A stretch of DNA of 64,000 nt from Bacteroides coprosuis DSM 18011 (GCA_000212915.1 CM001167.1:235780-299779), one strand, 5' to 3'. Shown: positions 18,404 to 29,842, counted from the stretch's first letter. A program made the numbers and translations. The notes: generated from the letters alone by a model not told the origin.

Positions 18404-18916
18404 CTATCCTTTAAAAACTCGTTCAACACTAATTCCTCTATTTTGAGCAACCATTCTTGCATCACGTAACTCTTCAAGAGCTAACACTGTAGCTTTTACT
18501 AAGTTGTGAGGGTTAGAAGAACCTTTTGATTTTGCTAAAACGTCAGTAATACCAACACTTTCAAGAACAGCACGCATAGCACCACCGGCTACAACACCTG
18601 TACCATGAGAAGCTGGTTTGATAAATACTTCAGCACCAGCAAAACGAGCTGATTGTTCGTGAGGTACAGTACCGTTTAAAACAGGAACTTTAATAAGGTT
18701 TTTCTTAGCTGATTCAACAGCTTTAGAAATAGCAGATGTTACTTCACCAGCTTTACCTAGTCCCCAACCAACAAGACCATCCTCATTACCTACGACCACA
18801 ATTGCTGAGAAACTAAAAGTTCTACCACCTTTAGTTACTTTAGCAACACGGTTAATAGCAACAAGTCTATCTTTTAGTTCTACATCGTTAGCATTTTTAA
18901 CTCTATTTCTTGCCAT
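18404..18916 (-). CDS. rpsE: 30S ribosomal protein S5
   Basis: 170 residues with an N-terminal double-stranded RNA-binding fold ([20 protein letters not shown], then [17 protein letters not shown]) and a C-terminal domain ([19 protein letters not shown]). S5 takes part in decoding accuracy near the mRNA entry site. It is 5 nt after rplR and 11 nt before rpmD. Confidence 0.98.
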   Translation of the reverse strand: MARNRVKNANDVELKDRLVAINRVAKVTKGGRTFSFSAIVVVGNEDGLVGWGLGKAGEVTSAISKAVESAKKNLIKVPVLNGTVPHEQSARFAGAEVFIKPASHGTGVVAGGAMRAVLESVGITDVLAKSKGSSNPHNLVKATVLALEELRDARMVAQNRGISVERVFKG

Positions 18917-18921
18917 AATGA

Positions 18922-19263
18922 TTAAAATTTAAGACCTCCTTTACGAGCAGCATCAGCCAACTCTTTAATTCTACCATGATATAAATAACCACTACGGTCA
19001 AAAACTACAGTTGAAATACCAGCTTCAATTGCTTTTGTAGCAATAGTTTCACCAACTTTAGTTGCTTGATCTTTGTTAGCAGCTAAGTTAAGACCTAATG
19101 AAGAAGCTGAAACCAATGTTTTACCAGATAGGTCATCAATAATCTGCACGTAAATTTGCTTATTACTTCTGAAAACGCTCATTCTTGGACAAGAAGAAGT
19201 TCCAGAAATCTTATTTCTAACCCTATATCTTATTTTTCTTCGTCTTTCTATTTTTGTTGTCAT
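18922..19263 (-). CDS. rplR: 50S ribosomal protein L18
   Basis: 113 residues with a basic N terminus ([17 protein letters not shown]) and the core [18 protein letters not shown]. The end, [18 protein letters not shown], is typical of L18. It binds 5S rRNA with L5 and L25 in the central protuberance. It lies 21 nt after rplF. Confidence 0.98.
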   Translation of the reverse strand: MTTKIERRRKIRYRVRNKISGTSSCPRMSVFRSNKQIYVQIIDDLSGKTLVSASSLGLNLAANKDQATKVGETIATKAIEAGISTVVFDRSGYLYHGRIKELADAARKGGLKF

Positions 19264-19284
19264 AACTATATAAATTTACCGATT

Positions 19285-19842
19285 TTATTTAGCTGCAGCA
19301 GCTTTACCAGATTTTCTACGAATTTCTTCGCCAACAAATTTAACACCTTTACCTTTATAAGGTTCTGGTTTACGGAAAGAACGTATTTTAGCACAAACTT
19401 GGCCAAGTAAATGCTTGTCACAAGATTCGAGCAAAATAAGAGGATTCTTATTTCTTTCAGATTTAGCTTCAACTTTAATCTGAGAAGGTAATTTCAATAG
19501 AATGCTATGAGTAAATCCTAGGTTTAACTCTAGAATATTACCTGGTTGAGTTGCCGCACGGAAACCAACACCAACAAGTTCCATTTGTTTTGAATAACCT
19601 TCTGATACACCAATAACCATATTGTTTATTAGTGCACGGTAAAGACCGTGATATGCACGTTCTTGTTTATCATCACTATTACGACTCAACACTACTTCAT
19701 CATTTTCAATAGTAACAGCTATTGAAGAATGAAGAGTTTGAGTTAACTCTCCCTTTGGACCTTTTACAGTAACAACATTATTATCAATGCCTACAGTAAC
19801 TCCAGCGGGTATACTAATGGGTAATTTTCCTATTCTTGACAT
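19285..19842 (-). CDS. rplF: 50S ribosomal protein L6
   Basis: 185 residues from the ATG at 19842, which gives the family start MSRIGKLPISIPAGV and has GGAGGAATG just upstream. A longer in-frame start would run into rpsH and is not needed. Two repeated L6 domains follow, and the C terminus ends in EEIRRKSGKAAAAK. L6 lies near the sarcin-ricin loop. It starts 13 nt after rpsH. Confidence 0.97.
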   Translation of the reverse strand: MSRIGKLPISIPAGVTVGIDNNVVTVKGPKGELTQTLHSSIAVTIENDEVVLSRNSDDKQERAYHGLYRALINNMVIGVSEGYSKQMELVGVGFRAATQPGNILELNLGFTHSILLKLPSQIKVEAKSERNKNPLILLESCDKHLLGQVCAKIRSFRKPEPYKGKGVKFVGEEIRRKSGKAAAAK

Positions 19843-19855
19843 ATCATTCCTCCTA

Positions 19856-20251
19856 TTAATATACGTAACATAAAACTTCACCGCCAACTTTTAGTTCGGA
19901 AGCTTCTTTATCAGTTATTACACCCTTGGAAGTAGATATTATAGCAATACCCAAACCGTTAATAACACGTGGCATATCTTTATATCCAGTATACTGACGT
20001 AAACCTGGAGTAGATACTCTAGTTAATTTTTTAATTGCATTTACTTTGTTTACTTTATCGTATTTCAATGCAATTTTGATGGTACCTTGAGGACCATCTT
20101 CAACAAACTTATAATTAAGGATGTAACCTTTTTCAAAAAGAATCTTAGTGATATCTTTTTTTAAGTTTGAAGCAGGAATTTCAACTACTCTGTGATTTGC
20201 AATAATTGCATTTCTTAATCTCGTTAAGTAGTCTGCTATTGGATCAGTCAT
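19856..20251 (-). CDS. rpsH: 30S ribosomal protein S8
   Basis: 131 residues beginning TDPIADYLTRLRNAIIANH and ending with the conserved GVITDKEASELKVGGEVLCYVY. S8 binds the central domain of 16S rRNA early in assembly and in many bacteria represses the spc operon. It is preceded by a 48-nt gap after rpsN, where no strong leader structure was noticed. Confidence 0.98.
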   Translation of the reverse strand: MTDPIADYLTRLRNAIIANHRVVEIPASNLKKDITKILFEKGYILNYKFVEDGPQGTIKIALKYDKVNKVNAIKKLTRVSTPGLRQYTGYKDMPRVINGLGIAIISTSKGVITDKEASELKVGGEVLCYVY

Positions 20252-20299
20252 ATTATAAAAATTAAATTAATCAGGACAATCCTGACAATATTTAAAAAA

Positions 20300-20569
20300 T
20301 TACCAACTTGCCTTTTTTACACCAGGGATTAAACCGTTAGATGCCATTTCACGAAATTGAATTCTTGAAATACCAAACTGACGCATATAACCTCTAGGAC
20401 GACCAGTCATTGTGCAACGGTTATGAAGTCTTACTGGAGAAGCATTTCTTGGAAGCTTCTGTAACTCATCATAATCACCTGCTGCTTTTAGCTCTGCTCT
20501 CTTTTCGGCATATTTGGCTACTAATTTAGCACGCTTTACTTCGCGTGCTTTCATTGATTCTTTTGCCAT
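20300..20569 (-). CDS. rpsN: 30S ribosomal protein S14
   Basis: 89 residues, the long form without the CxxC zinc knuckle of the short form. It ends with [20 protein letters not shown] and [17 protein letters not shown], the S14 signature. It lies in the head of the 30S subunit, between rplE (12 nt) and rpsH. Confidence 0.98.
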   Translation of the reverse strand: MAKESMKAREVKRAKLVAKYAEKRAELKAAGDYDELQKLPRNASPVRLHNRCTMTGRPRGYMRQFGISRIQFREMASNGLIPGVKKASW

Positions 20570-20581
20570 ATATATAAATCT

Positions 20582-21133
20582 TTATTTAGCTTGTTTAAAA
20601 GGTAAACCAAACTCTTTCAACAATGCATAACCTTCTTCATCTGTTTCTGCAGAAGTTACAAAGGTAATATTCATTCCGAGAATTTTAGTAATGCTATCGA
20701 TATTTATTTCAGGGAAAATAATTTGTTCCTGAATACCTAAGGTATAATTACCACGGCCATCGAATTTACTATTAATACCCTTAAAGTCACGGATACGAGG
20801 CAAAGCTACACGAACTAGTTTTTCAAGAAATTCGTACATACGTTCACGACGTAAAGTGACCATAACACCAATAGGCATTTGTTTACGCAACTTAAAGTTA
20901 GAAATATCCTTACGGGAAATAGTAGCAACAGCTTTCTGTCCTGTAATTGCAGATATTTCATTAATAGCTACATCAATAATTTTTTTATCAGCTACTGCTT
21001 GACCAAGACCTTGGTTAATAACGATCTTAGTTAGCTTTGGAACTTGCATAGCTGAAGTATACTGGAATTGTGACTGTAATGCAGGCACAATACGCTCTAC
21101 ATATTCTTTCTTAAGGCTTGCAGTATTACTCAT
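20582..21133 (-). CDS. rplE: 50S ribosomal protein L5
   Basis: 183 residues with family stretches [38 protein letters not shown] and [21 protein letters not shown]5 carries 5S rRNA into the 50S subunit and contacts P-site tRNA. Its ATG overlaps the rplX stop by one base, indicating translational coupling. Confidence 0.98.
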   Translation of the reverse strand: MSNTASLKKEYVERIVPALQSQFQYTSAMQVPKLTKIVINQGLGQAVADKKIIDVAINEISAITGQKAVATISRKDISNFKLRKQMPIGVMVTLRRERMYEFLEKLVRVALPRIRDFKGINSKFDGRGNYTLGIQEQIIFPEINIDSITKILGMNITFVTSAETDEEGYALLKEFGLPFKQAK

Positions 21134-21456
21134 TATTTAATCTCCTCCCCTGATTTTTTTGAATAACGTACTATTGGTCCATTAGAACCTTCTCTCTTAC
21201 GTCCAATTCTAGTTGGTTTGCCAGATTTTGGATCAACTACGTTCAAGTTAGAAATATGAATAGATGCTTCTTGTTTAACAATTCCTCCTTGAGGATTAGC
21301 TGCACTAGGTTTAGTACTTTTAGATACTAAATTAACACCTTCTACAATAGCTCTACTTTCATTGACAAGGACTTGCAAAACTTTACCTGTTTTGCCTTTG
21401 TCCTTACCTGTGTTGACGTAAACTGTATCGCCCTTTTTTATATGTAATTTACTCAT
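21133..21456 (-). CDS. rplX: 50S ribosomal protein L24
   Basis: 107 residues with the KOW motif near the N terminus ([20 protein letters not shown]) and [20 protein letters not shown] in the middle. L24 starts 50S assembly. Stop and rplE start share one base; rplN ends 20 nt upstream. Confidence 0.98.
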   Translation of the reverse strand: MSKLHIKKGDTVYVNTGKDKGKTGKVLQVLVNESRAIVEGVNLVSKSTKPSAANPQGGIVKQEASIHISNLNVVDPKSGKPTRIGRKREGSNGPIVRYSKKSGEEIK

Positions 21457-21476
21457 TACTTAAGTCATTTACAAAA

Positions 21477-21842
21477 TTAAAGTACCTCTGGTGCTAAAGA
21501 TACAACTTTCATATTCTTTGAACGAAGTTCTCTTGCAACAGGCCCGAAGATACGACTACCTCTAATCTCACCTGCGCTATTTAATAAAACGCAAGCATTG
21601 TCATCAAAACGTATATAGGAACCATCAGCACGACGGATTTCCTTCTTAGTACGTACGATCAAAGCCTTTGATACTGCACCTTTTTTAATATCACTTGAAG
21701 GGATTACGCTCTTAACAGATACGACAATTACATCCCCTACAGAAGCATAGCGACGACGTGTTCCACCTAATACGCGAATACACATCACTTCTCTTGCTCC
21801 ACTATTATCACATACTACAAGTCTGGATTCTGATTGTATCAT
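21477..21842 (-). CDS. rplN: 50S ribosomal protein L14
   Basis: 121 residues beginning [20 protein letters not shown], with [20 protein letters not shown] and the C-terminal [21 protein letters not shown]14 forms an inter-subunit bridge. It starts 2 nt after rpsQ in the normal spc order. Confidence 0.98.
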   Translation of the reverse strand: MIQSESRLVVCDNSGAREVMCIRVLGGTRRRYASVGDVIVVSVKSVIPSSDIKKGAVSKALIVRTKKEIRRADGSYIRFDDNACVLLNSAGEIRGSRIFGPVARELRSKNMKVVSLAPEVL

Positions 21843-21844
21843 AA

Positions 21845-22114
21845 TTACTTAGCTCTTTCGACTATTTCTACTAATCTCCATCTTTTTGTTTTACTCAATG
21901 GACGAGTTTCCATAATGCTAACTGTATCACCTACATTGCATTCGTTTTTCTCATCATGAGCATAGTACTTTTTCGTTTTACTAACGAATTTACCGTACAT
22001 AGGGTGTTTTTCTTTGAACTTAGCTGCTACCGTAATAGTTTTATCCATACGATCACTTAAAACTACCCCTATTCTTGTTTTTCTTAAATTTCTTGCTTCC
22101 ATTAAGCTCATCAT
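21845..22114 (-). CDS. rpsQ: 30S ribosomal protein S17
   Basis: 89 residues from the first ATG, which overlaps the rpmC stop as ATGA. Relatives usually start at [10 protein letters not shown], which here is the in-frame ATG at 22102 (85 residues), so the first four residues are uncertain. The OB-fold core reads [20 protein letters not shown], with [20 protein letters not shown] at the end. S17 binds the 5' domain of 16S rRNA early in assembly. Confidence 0.96.
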   Translation of the reverse strand: MMSLMEARNLRKTRIGVVLSDRMDKTITVAAKFKEKHPMYGKFVSKTKKYYAHDEKNECNVGDTVSIMETRPLSKTKRWRLVEIVERAK

Positions 22115-22308
22115 TTATTGTTAAGTTCTCTCTGGCGTAAGTCAGATATCATACGCGCAATAGCCCTGCGTAATGATTTAATTTCTGCAGGGTTTTCTAA
22201 AGGAGAAATAGCATGATTTAAAACAACTTGTTGTAAATTAGCTTTTTCTGCCTCGATTCTTTCTGCTAAATCAGCAGTCGACATTTCTCTAATTTCTGCA
22301 ATTTTCAT
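22111..22308 (-). CDS. rpmC: 50S ribosomal protein L29
   Basis: 65 residues, two helices ([20 protein letters not shown] and [20 protein letters not shown]). L29 sits at the tunnel exit beside L23 and helps dock trigger factor and SRP. It lies 3 nt after rplP and overlaps rpsQ by 4 nt. Confidence 0.97.
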   Translation of the reverse strand: MKIAEIREMSTADLAERIEAEKANLQQVVLNHAISPLENPAEIKSLRRAIARMISDLRQRELNNK

Positions 22309-22311
22309 ACG

Positions 22312-22743
22312 TTAGGCTTTTTCATTAATATCAAAGTCGCGTCTTACAATAAACTTCGTAGTTACAGGAAGTTTTTGTGCAGCTAAGCGTAAAGCTTCTT
22401 TAGCTACTTCATATGGAACCCCTTCTACTTCAATAAGAATTCTACCTGGTGAAACAGGAGCAACGAAGCCTTCTGGAGAACCTTTACCCTTACCCATACG
22501 TACTTCTGCTGGTTTCTTAGTGATTGGTTTGTCAGGGAAGATACGAATCCATATTTGTCCTTGACGCTGCATATATCTAGTAACAGCAATACGAGCTGCT
22601 TCAATTTGTCTTCCAGTAATCCACTTTTCTTGTAAAGCTTTAATACCAAAAGAACCGAAAGCAAGCTGATGACCTCTTTGGGCATTGCCCTTCATACGTC
22701 CTTTTTGCTGTCTTCTGAATTTAGTCTTTTTTGGTTGTAACAT
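22312..22743 (-). CDS. rplP: 50S ribosomal protein L16
   Basis: 143 residues beginning [20 protein letters not shown], with [20 protein letters not shown] and [21 protein letters not shown]16 organises the A-site region of the peptidyl-transferase centre. It is 23 nt after rpsC and 3 nt before rpmC. Confidence 0.98.
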   Translation of the reverse strand: MLQPKKTKFRRQQKGRMKGNAQRGHQLAFGSFGIKALQEKWITGRQIEAARIAVTRYMQRQGQIWIRIFPDKPITKKPAEVRMGKGKGSPEGFVAPVSPGRILIEVEGVPYEVAKEALRLAAQKLPVTTKFIVRRDFDINEKA

Positions 22744-22766
22744 AGTTTCCTAAAATTCAAATTCAA

Positions 22767-23480
22767 TTAGCGATTATTTTTCTTTCTACGGAAGTTTTTG
22801 CCACCACGACGTCCACTTTCCTTTGTTTGTGTAAAGTTAGGAGCTAAATCTCTCTTCTCAAAAACTTCGCCTCTACAGATCCATACTTTAACACCTAGTA
22901 GACCTACCTTAGTTAAAGCTTCAGCATGACAATAGTCAATATCAGCTCTAAATGTATGTAATGGAGTTCTACCCTCTTTAAACATTTCTGAACGAGCCAT
23001 TTCAGCTCCGTTTAAACGTCCAGAAATTTGAATTTTGATACCTTCAGCACCCATGCGCATAGTGTTAGCAATAGCCATTTTCACTGCACGGCGGTAAGCA
23101 ATCTTACCTTCAAGCTGACGAGCGATATTATTCGCAACAATTACAGCATCAAGTTCTGGTCTTCTTACTTCAAAAATATTGATTTGAATATCTTTGCTTG
23201 TAAGAGATTTCAATTCTTCTTTTAACTTATCAACTTCTGAACCACCTTTACCAATGATAATTCCTGGTCTAGCAGTACAGATAGTGATAGTAACTAATTT
23301 TAGTGTACGCTCGATAACGACTCTAGAAACACTAGCTCTTGAAAGTCTAGCAGTAAGGTACTTACGGATTTTGCTATCTTCGTATAAATTATCGCGATAA
23401 TCATTTCCACCATACCAGTTAGAATCCCATCCTCTGATAATTCCTAAGCGGTTACTTATTGGATTAACTTTTTGTCCCAT
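22767..23480 (-). CDS. rpsC: 30S ribosomal protein S3
   Basis: 237 residues with the KH domain loop [19 protein letters not shown] and the C-terminal half containing [17 protein letters not shown]. It ends in a basic tail. S3 lines the mRNA entry tunnel and contributes to helicase activity. It starts 7 nt after rplV. Confidence 0.98.
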   Translation of the reverse strand: MGQKVNPISNRLGIIRGWDSNWYGGNDYRDNLYEDSKIRKYLTARLSRASVSRVVIERTLKLVTITICTARPGIIIGKGGSEVDKLKEELKSLTSKDIQINIFEVRRPELDAVIVANNIARQLEGKIAYRRAVKMAIANTMRMGAEGIKIQISGRLNGAEMARSEMFKEGRTPLHTFRADIDYCHAEALTKVGLLGVKVWICRGEVFEKRDLAPNFTQTKESGRRGGKNFRRKKNNR

Positions 23481-23487
23481 CTATACC

Positions 23488-23898
23488 TTAATTTTGATCT
23501 TCGTTAGTATTTTTAGAATCAACGAATAGCGTAACATGATTAGAACGTTTACGAATTCTGTAAGCTCTACCTTGTGGAGCTGGTCTCATACGTTTTAGCA
23601 TAGCACCACCATCAACAAAGATTTTAGTTACATATAGTTCACCAGTTTCTGCTTTTCGCTCATTTTTTTGTTCCCAGTTAGCGATAGCTGAACGTAAAAG
23701 TTTCTCAACTCTTTGAGCAGCTTCTTTAGAAGAAAACTTCAACACACCAAGTGCTTTGTTTACTTCCATCCCACGAATCATATCAGCTACATAGCGCATT
23801 TTTCGTGGAGATGTAGGAACATTATTCATCTTCGCAAAATACATGGTCTTACGGGCTTCTTTTCTTCTATCAGCCGATATTTTTTTTCTTGCTCCCAT
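23488..23898 (-). CDS. rplV: 50S ribosomal protein L22
   Basis: 136 residues with the core [20 protein letters not shown] and the extended hairpin region [20 protein letters not shown] that reaches into the exit tunnel. Changes in that hairpin can cause macrolide resistance in other bacteria; nothing unusual is seen here. It is 33 nt after rpsS. Confidence 0.98.
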   Translation of the reverse strand: MGARKKISADRRKEARKTMYFAKMNNVPTSPRKMRYVADMIRGMEVNKALGVLKFSSKEAAQRVEKLLRSAIANWEQKNERKAETGELYVTKIFVDGGAMLKRMRPAPQGRAYRIRKRSNHVTLFVDSKNTNEDQN

Positions 23899-23931
23899 TA
23901 TATTTAATACTTTTTTTATTCAATAAAGAAC

Positions 23932-24198
23932 CTATTTTCTGTTACCTGAGTGACCTTTGAAAGTACGAGTTTGAGCAAATTCGCCTAACTTGTGACCTAC
24001 CATGTTCTCAGTAACATAAACAGGAATAAATTTATTTCCATTGTGAACTGCAATTGTGTGTCCCACAAAATCTGGGGAAATCATTGAAGCTCTAGCCCAT
24101 GTTTTAACGACATTTGACTTGCCGTTTTCATTCATTTCAAGAATTTTCTTCTCAAGTTTGATGTCGATATATGGACCTTTTTTTAATGAACGACTCAT
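23932..24198 (-). CDS. rpsS: 30S ribosomal protein S19
   Basis: 88 residues, starting [20 protein letters not shown] with the family ending [21 protein letters not shown]19 lies in the 30S head with S13. It is 23 nt after rplB in the S10 operon order. Confidence 0.98.
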   Translation of the reverse strand: MSRSLKKGPYIDIKLEKKILEMNENGKSNVVKTWARASMISPDFVGHTIAVHNGNKFIPVYVTENMVGHKLGEFAQTRTFKGHSGNRK

Positions 24199-24221
24199 AA
24201 ATTATTCAATTAATCAGTTTA

Positions 24222-25043
24222 TTACTTTCTTCTCTCAATAATGTACTTAGATGAATGTTTCTTAGGAGCTCTTGTCTTAAGACCCTTAGCATATAAGCCA
24301 TTACGTGATCTTGGGTGACCTCCTGAAGCTTTACCTTCACCACCACCCATTGGGTGATCAACTGGGTTCATTACCACACCTCTTGTGCGTGGACGACGTC
24401 CTAACCATCTTGTACGACCAGCCTTACCTGATCTTTCCAATGCGTGATCTGAGTTACCAACACTACCAATAGTCGCTTTACAAGCACTTAGTATTTGGCG
24501 AACTTCTCCTGAAGGTAATTTGATTACACAATATCTTCCTTCTCTTGAAGTAAGCTGAGCATAGTTACCTGCTGATCTTACTAAGGCTGCTCCTTGACCT
24601 GGACGTAATTCAATGTTGTGAATCACAGTACCCACTGGAATATTTGCTAGAGGAAGAGCATTTCCGATTTCTGGAGATGCAGTTTCACCTGACAATAAAG
24701 TCGCACCAACTTGCAATCCATTGGGAGCAATTATATATCTTTTTTCACCATCAGCGTAATACAATAACGCGATACGAGCCGAACGATTTGGATCATACTC
24801 AATTGACTTTACTACTGCTGGAACACCGTCTTTATTTCTCTTGAAATCGATAAAACGTAGTTTTCTACGATGGCCACCACCAAGGTAACGCATTGTCATG
24901 CGGCCTTTAGCATTTCTACCACCTGTAGCTCTTTTACCTGTTACAAGAGATTTCTCTGGTACACGTGCAGTAATTTCTTCAAAAGTACCAATAATTTTAT
25001 GTCTTTGCCCCGGTGTAATGGGCTTCATTTTACGTACTGCCAT
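24222..25043 (-). CDS. rplB: 50S ribosomal protein L2
   Basis: 273 residues with the RNA-binding region ([20 protein letters not shown]) and the C-terminal signature [20 protein letters not shown], whose histidine lies near the peptidyl-transferase centre. L2 is needed for subunit association and peptide-bond formation. It starts 5 nt after rplW. Confidence 0.98.
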   Translation of the reverse strand: MAVRKMKPITPGQRHKIIGTFEEITARVPEKSLVTGKRATGGRNAKGRMTMRYLGGGHRRKLRFIDFKRNKDGVPAVVKSIEYDPNRSARIALLYYADGEKRYIIAPNGLQVGATLLSGETASPEIGNALPLANIPVGTVIHNIELRPGQGAALVRSAGNYAQLTSREGRYCVIKLPSGEVRQILSACKATIGSVGNSDHALERSGKAGRTRWLGRRPRTRGVVMNPVDHPMGGGEGKASGGHPRSRNGLYAKGLKTRAPKKHSSKYIIERRK

Positions 25044-25048
25044 TTCTA

Positions 25049-25339
25049 TTAAATATTGCTATAAAAATCTATAGTATCTCCTTCTTTCAATGTTACAATC
25101 GCTTTTTTGAAAGCTTTTGTTTTACCACTGATGATACCAGCTTTAGTATAACGTACTTTTAATTTTCCGTTATACTTCATTGTGTTAACATCTGCTACAG
25201 TAACATTGTAAAGGGCTTCAACTTCTCTCTTAATCTCTAGCTTGTTAGCTTCAGGACGCACAATAAAACCGAAGCGATTATTTGCTTCAGTTAATGCTGT
25301 CATTTTTTCTGTAACTAACGGTTTTATAATAAATCCCAT
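25049..25339 (-). CDS. rplW: 50S ribosomal protein L23
   Basis: 96 residues, starting [20 protein letters not shown] and with the [18 protein letters not shown] segment. L23 is the docking point for trigger factor and SRP at the tunnel exit. It is 18 nt after rplD. Confidence 0.97.
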   Translation of the reverse strand: MGFIIKPLVTEKMTALTEANNRFGFIVRPEANKLEIKREVEALYNVTVADVNTMKYNGKLKVRYTKAGIISGKTKAFKKAIVTLKEGDTIDFYSNI

Positions 25340-25357
25340 TATTTTCAGCCTCCTTTA

Positions 25358-25984
25358 TTAAATTAAGATATTGTCAATAGCTGCTAAAGCACTTTCTGTA
25401 AGCACAAGAACTCCTGCACCTAATACACCATATGTATTTAGATGAGAAACAGTGTCTACTGTAGTACCTTCAATGTTACGAGCTGACAAATATACGTTTT
25501 TATTTGATTCTGATAAAATCATAAGTAGCTTTTTATCAGAAACTTTAAGATTTTTAGCGATTGAAATAAACTCTTTAGTCTTTGGAGCTTCAAAAGCAAA
25601 ATCTTCAACTACTACAATTGCATTAGCCTGAGCCTTATATGTTAGCGCAGATTTTCTTGCAAGAGATTTAGTTTTCTTATTCAATTTGAATGAATAATCT
25701 CTTGGAGTTGGACCAAAAGCACGACCACCACCAACTAAAAGAGGAGATTTAATATCACCGCGACGAGCTCCACCGCCACCTTTTTGGCGACCTAGTTTCT
25801 TTCCAGAACCAGTAATCTCGTTTCTTTCTTTGGTTTTGTGAGTACCTTGACGTTTGTTAGCCATGTGCTGCTTAACATCTAGATAGATAGCATGGTCGTT
25901 TGGCTCAATTCCGAAGATAGATTCGTTTAACGTAATCTTTCTTCCAGTATCTTCACCTTTAATGTTATATACGTTAACTTCCAT
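25358..25984 (-). CDS. rplD: 50S ribosomal protein L4
   Basis: 208 residues with the extended tunnel loop ([20 protein letters not shown]). In E. coli L4 also represses the S10 operon through its leader. Here S10 follows fusA with a hairpin in the gap, so a similar control is possible but not shown. Its ATG shares one base with the rplC stop. Confidence 0.98.
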   Translation of the reverse strand: MEVNVYNIKGEDTGRKITLNESIFGIEPNDHAIYLDVKQHMANKRQGTHKTKERNEITGSGKKLGRQKGGGGARRGDIKSPLLVGGGRAFGPTPRDYSFKLNKKTKSLARKSALTYKAQANAIVVVEDFAFEAPKTKEFISIAKNLKVSDKKLLMILSESNKNVYLSARNIEGTTVDTVSHLNTYGVLGAGVLVLTESALAAIDNILI

Positions 25985-26601
25985 TATTTCTCAATTAAAA
26001 CGATTGAACCTTTGCAACCTGGAACTGAACCTTTAATTAGTAATAGATTATGTTCCGCGATTACTTTTAATACTTGTAAGTTTTGTACAGTTACTCTATC
26101 GCCACCTAATTGACCACCCATGCGCATACCTTTAAATACTTTTGCAGGGTAAGAACAAGCACCGATAGCACCTGGCTTACGTTGTCTGTTATGTTGACCG
26201 TGAGTTTGCTCACCAACACCACCGAAGTTGTGTCTTTTAACAACACCTTGAAAACCTTTACCTTTAGAGGTTCCTACAACGTCAACATAAGTTGTGTCAT
26301 TGAATAGCTCTACAGAAACTGTATCACCTAAATTCAATTCGTTTTCAAATTCTTTGAACTCGGCCAAGTGTCTCTTTGGTGTTACTCCAGCTTTTTTAAA
26401 GTGACCCATCAATGGTTTTGATGTGTGCTTTTCTTTGTTTTCTAAGAAACCAAGTTGAACTGCTTCATAGCCTTCTTTTTCAACCGATTTCACCTGAGTA
26501 ACTACACAAGGACCTGCTTCGATAACAGTGCATGGTACATTCTTACCATCGGCACTGAAAACGGATGTCATTCCGATTTTTCTTCCTAATAATCCTGGCA
26601 T
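25984..26601 (-). CDS. rplC: 50S ribosomal protein L3
   Basis: 205 residues beginning [20 protein letters not shown], with the loop [20 protein letters not shown] that reaches towards the peptidyl-transferase centre. L3 is an early 50S assembly protein. It starts 21 nt after rpsJ and is coupled by a one-base overlap to rplD. Confidence 0.98.
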   Translation of the reverse strand: MPGLLGRKIGMTSVFSADGKNVPCTVIEAGPCVVTQVKSVEKEGYEAVQLGFLENKEKHTSKPLMGHFKKAGVTPKRHLAEFKEFENELNLGDTVSVELFNDTTYVDVVGTSKGKGFQGVVKRHNFGGVGEQTHGQHNRQRKPGAIGACSYPAKVFKGMRMGGQLGGDRVTVQNLQVLKVIAEHNLLLIKGSVPGCKGSIVLIEK

Positions 26602-26622
26602 TTCAGTTAATTTTTTAATTTA

Positions 26623-26928
26623 TCAAACTTTAATTTCTACTTCTACTCCACTAGGTAATTCAAGCTTCATCAGTGCATCTACTGTTTTAGCTGTTGAGCT
26701 GTAGATATCAATTAAGCGTTTGAATGAGCTTAGTTGGAATTGTTCTCTCGATTTTTTATTTACGAAAGTAGAACGATTTACTGTAAAGATACGTTTGTGA
26801 GTTGGTAATGGAATTGGTCCACTAACAATAGCACCAGTAGCTTTAACTGTTTTTACAATCTTCTCAGCTGATTTGTCAACCAAGTTGTGATCGTAAGATT
26901 TTAGTTTAATTCTGATTCTCTGACTCAT
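26623..26928 (-). CDS. rpsJ: 30S ribosomal protein S10
   Basis: 101 residues, starting [20 protein letters not shown] with [21 protein letters not shown]10 lies in the 30S head and also serves as NusE in antitermination complexes. It heads the S10 block, 90 nt after fusA; that spacer holds a 12-bp hairpin. Confidence 0.98.
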   Translation of the reverse strand: MSQRIRIKLKSYDHNLVDKSAEKIVKTVKATGAIVSGPIPLPTHKRIFTVNRSTFVNKKSREQFQLSSFKRLIDIYSSTAKTVDALMKLELPSGVEVEIKV

Positions 26929-26969
26929 AAAATTAATTTAATAATAAAATAATATTTATAATAATAGAA

Positions 26970-27005
26970 CTATGCAGATTAAGAGTCATTCGCTAACCTG
27001 CATAG
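26970..27005 (-). terminator. Hairpin between fusA and rpsJ (attenuator or partial terminator)
   Basis: Twelve-bp stem (26970-26981 with 26994-27005) and a 12-nt loop, starting 13 nt after the fusA stop. The one non-standard pair is a G-U wobble only in minus-strand RNA, so the structure seems kept for that strand. A U-rich but interrupted stretch follows. It could limit read-through from the str genes into the S10 block, protect the fusA 3' end, or act as a ribosomal-protein control site. Confidence 0.5.
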
Positions 27006-27018
27006 CCTATTTTGTATG

Positions 27019-29136
27019 TTATACTAAGTCTACGCGACCGTTTTGTTCTTCAAGAACTTGTTTAGCAATTGAAGAAGAAACAGGAGCATGGTGTGAGTAA
27101 ACCATTGATGATGTAGCACGACCAGATGAAATAGTACGTAAAGCTGTAACGTATCCGAACATTTCTGCTAACGGAACTATAGCTTTAACAATACGAGCAC
27201 CTGAACGGCTTGATTCCATACCTTCGATTTGACCACGACGTTTGTTTAAGTCACCAATAACATCACCCATACTTTCTTCTGGGGTAACTACTTCTAGTTT
27301 CATCATTGGTTCCATAAGAACTGGACCTGCTTTTTCACAAGCTTTCTTATAAGCTTGGATAGCACAAATCTCAAATGATAATTGGTCAGAGTCAACTGGG
27401 TGATATGAACCATCAATAAGAGTAACTTTCAATGAGTCTAATGGGTAACCAGCAAGAACACCATTCTTCATAGCTGTTTCAAAACCTTTTTGAACTGAAG
27501 GGATAAATTCTTTAGGAATATTACCACCTTTAATTTCATCAACGAATTGTAAACCACCTTTTGTAAAGTCTTCATCAACTGGACCAACTTTTACAATCAT
27601 ATCAGCAAACTTACCACGACCACCAGTTTGTTTCTTGTAAGTTTCACGTAATTGGATTTCCTTAGTTACTGCTTCTTTGTAGTTAACTTGAGGACGACCT
27701 TGATTACATTCTACTTTAAACTCTACACGTAAACGTTCGATAAGCACTTCAAGGTGAAGTTCACCCATACCTGAAATTACAGTTTGACCAGTTTCTTGGT
27801 CAGTTTTCACTGTAAAGGTTGGATCTTCTTCTGCTAATTTAGCAAGACCAGTACCCAATTTATCCATATCTTTTTGAGTCTTAGGCTCAACAGCAATACC
27901 GATAACTGGTTCTGGGAAGTCCATAGATTCAAGTACAATTGGGAAATCTTCATCACAAAGAGTGTCTCCTGTATGAATATCTTTAAAACCTACACCTGCA
28001 CCAATATCACCTGCACCAATAGCTTCTACTGGATTTTGTTTATTGGAGTGCATTTGGAATAAACGAGATACACGTTCTTTTTTATTTGAACGAGTATTGT
28101 AGATATAAGAACCTGATGCTACTTTACCTGAATAAACACGGAAGAATGTCAAGCGACCTACATAAGGGTCAGTTGCAATCTTAAATGCTAAAGCACAAGT
28201 TTTATCATCTTCGCTAGGTTTTCTATCTTCTTCTTCACCTGTTTCAGGATTTACTCCTACCACATTTTCTGTGTCTAGTGGAGAAGGAAGGAAAGCACAA
28301 GCATAGTCTAATAACGTTTGAACACCTTTATTCTTGAAAGAAGAACCACAAAGCATAGGAACAACTTCCATTTTAATGGTTGCTGCACGCAAAGCTCTCA
28401 TAACTTCTTCTTCAGTAATTGTAGATGGATCATCGAAGTATTTACCCATTAAAACCTCGTCAAATTCAGCTACTTTTTCAAGCATTTTATCTCTCCATTC
28501 TTGAGCTTCATCTTCTAGATCAGCTGGAATTTCTGTAACATCGAAATCAGCTCCTAGAGATTCATCATGCCAGTAAATAGCTTTCATTTTCACTAAGTCA
28601 ACAAGACCAACGAAAGTTTCTTCAGCACCAATTGGCACAACGATAGGACATGGATTTGCTCCAAGTACATCTTTCATCTGACGAACTACTTCAAAGAAGT
28701 TAGCGCCAGAACGGTCCATTTTATTAACGTAACCGATACGAGGTACTTTATATTTATCAGCTTGTCTCCAAACTGTTTCAGATTGAGGCTCAACACCACC
28801 TACAGCACAGTAAGTAGCAATTGCACCATCAAGAACTCTTAATGATCTTTCTACTTCTACTGTAAAGTCAACGTGTCCTGGAGTGTCAATTAAGTTGATC
28901 TTATACATATCACCTAAGTATTTCCAGAATGTTGTAGTTGCTGCAGAAGTAATAGTGATACCACGCTCTTGCTCTTGCTCCATCCAGTCCATGGTAGCAC
29001 TACCATCGTGAGTTTCACCAATTTTATGAGTTAATCCTGTGTAATACAGAATACGCTCAGAAGTTGTTGTTTTTCCGGCATCAATGTGAGCCATGATACC
29101 GATGTTTCTTGTAAAATGTAAATCTTTATGTGCCAT
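27019..29136 (-). CDS. fusA: Translation elongation factor G
   Basis: 705 residues. GTPase motifs are intact: G1 AHIDAGKTT at 16-24, G3 DTPGHVDF and G4 NKMDRSG. Domains II to V follow. EF-G drives tRNA-mRNA translocation and, with RRF, ribosome recycling. The position between rpsG and rpsJ identifies it as the canonical EF-G; Bacteroidales often carry further paralogues elsewhere. It starts 61 nt after rpsG. Confidence 0.98.
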   Translation of the reverse strand: MAHKDLHFTRNIGIMAHIDAGKTTTSERILYYTGLTHKIGETHDGSATMDWMEQEQERGITITSAATTTFWKYLGDMYKINLIDTPGHVDFTVEVERSLRVLDGAIATYCAVGGVEPQSETVWRQADKYKVPRIGYVNKMDRSGANFFEVVRQMKDVLGANPCPIVVPIGAEETFVGLVDLVKMKAIYWHDESLGADFDVTEIPADLEDEAQEWRDKMLEKVAEFDEVLMGKYFDDPSTITEEEVMRALRAATIKMEVVPMLCGSSFKNKGVQTLLDYACAFLPSPLDTENVVGVNPETGEEEDRKPSEDDKTCALAFKIATDPYVGRLTFFRVYSGKVASGSYIYNTRSNKKERVSRLFQMHSNKQNPVEAIGAGDIGAGVGFKDIHTGDTLCDEDFPIVLESMDFPEPVIGIAVEPKTQKDMDKLGTGLAKLAEEDPTFTVKTDQETGQTVISGMGELHLEVLIERLRVEFKVECNQGRPQVNYKEAVTKEIQLRETYKKQTGGRGKFADMIVKVGPVDEDFTKGGLQFVDEIKGGNIPKEFIPSVQKGFETAMKNGVLAGYPLDSLKVTLIDGSYHPVDSDQLSFEICAIQAYKKACEKAGPVLMEPMMKLEVVTPEESMGDVIGDLNKRRGQIEGMESSRSGARIVKAIVPLAEMFGYVTALRTISSGRATSSMVYSHHAPVSSSIAKQVLEEQNGRVDLV

Positions 29137-29197
29137 TTTCTAATTCTAATTTTTTATAGTTTTAATTCAAATAAATCTTAATCTTAGATAGATTGAA

Positions 29198-29674
29198 TTA
29201 GAATCGGAAGTGAGCAAATGCACGGTTAGCTTCAGCCATTCTATGAACTTCTTCTTTACGTTTGAAGGCTCCACCTTGTTCGTTGTAAGCGTCCATAATT
29301 TCAGAGGCTAATTTATCAGCCATTGTTTTACCTGCTCTTTTTCTTGCAAATAGAATCAAGTTTTTCATAGAAATTGATTCTTTACGAGCTGGAATAATTT
29401 CAGTAGGAACTTGGAATGTTGCACCACCGATACGGCGAGATTTAACTTCAACTAGTGGAGTTACATTATCTAATGCTTTTTTCCAGATCTCTAGAGATGA
29501 TTTTTCTTCATTAGCCATTTTCTCTGCAACAACATCTAGTGCTGTGTAGAAAATGTCATATGATAAGTTTTTCTTACCATCATACATCAAATGGTTTACA
29601 AACTTTGTAACCTTTTGGTCATTAAAGCGTGGATCCGGAAGGATTACACGTTTTTTTGGTTTAGCTTTTCTCAT
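29198..29674 (-). CDS. rpsG: 30S ribosomal protein S7
   Basis: 158 residues, starting [20 protein letters not shown], with [15 protein letters not shown] and the C-terminal [21 protein letters not shown]7 begins assembly of the 30S head and lies at the E site. It is separated from rpsL by 168 nt, longer than usual in the str operon. Confidence 0.98.
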   Translation of the reverse strand: MRKAKPKKRVILPDPRFNDQKVTKFVNHLMYDGKKNLSYDIFYTALDVVAEKMANEEKSSLEIWKKALDNVTPLVEVKSRRIGGATFQVPTEIIPARKESISMKNLILFARKRAGKTMADKLASEIMDAYNEQGGAFKRKEEVHRMAEANRAFAHFRF

Positions 29675-29804
29675 TTTTCTTAATGAAAATAATGTTTTGT
29701 TTATGGTTGTATCAATACGTCTTCAACATTCTCTCTAGAATATTTACTCAACCTTGAGCTATCCAACAAACTAAAACGAATTTGTAAATAATTAAAATAG
29801 AATC

Positions 29805-29830
29805 AGAGTCTCTTTAATTCAAGAGGCTCT
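29805..29830 (-). terminator. Hairpin after rpsL (weak terminator or attenuator)
   Basis: AGAGTCTCTT and AAGAGGCTCT form a 10-bp stem with one imperfect pair and a 6-nt loop, 12 nt after the rpsL stop. A broken U-rich stretch follows in minus-strand RNA. It may lower the flow from rpsL into rpsG-fusA. Confidence 0.4.
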
Positions 29831-29842
29831 TTTTAGATTCTT

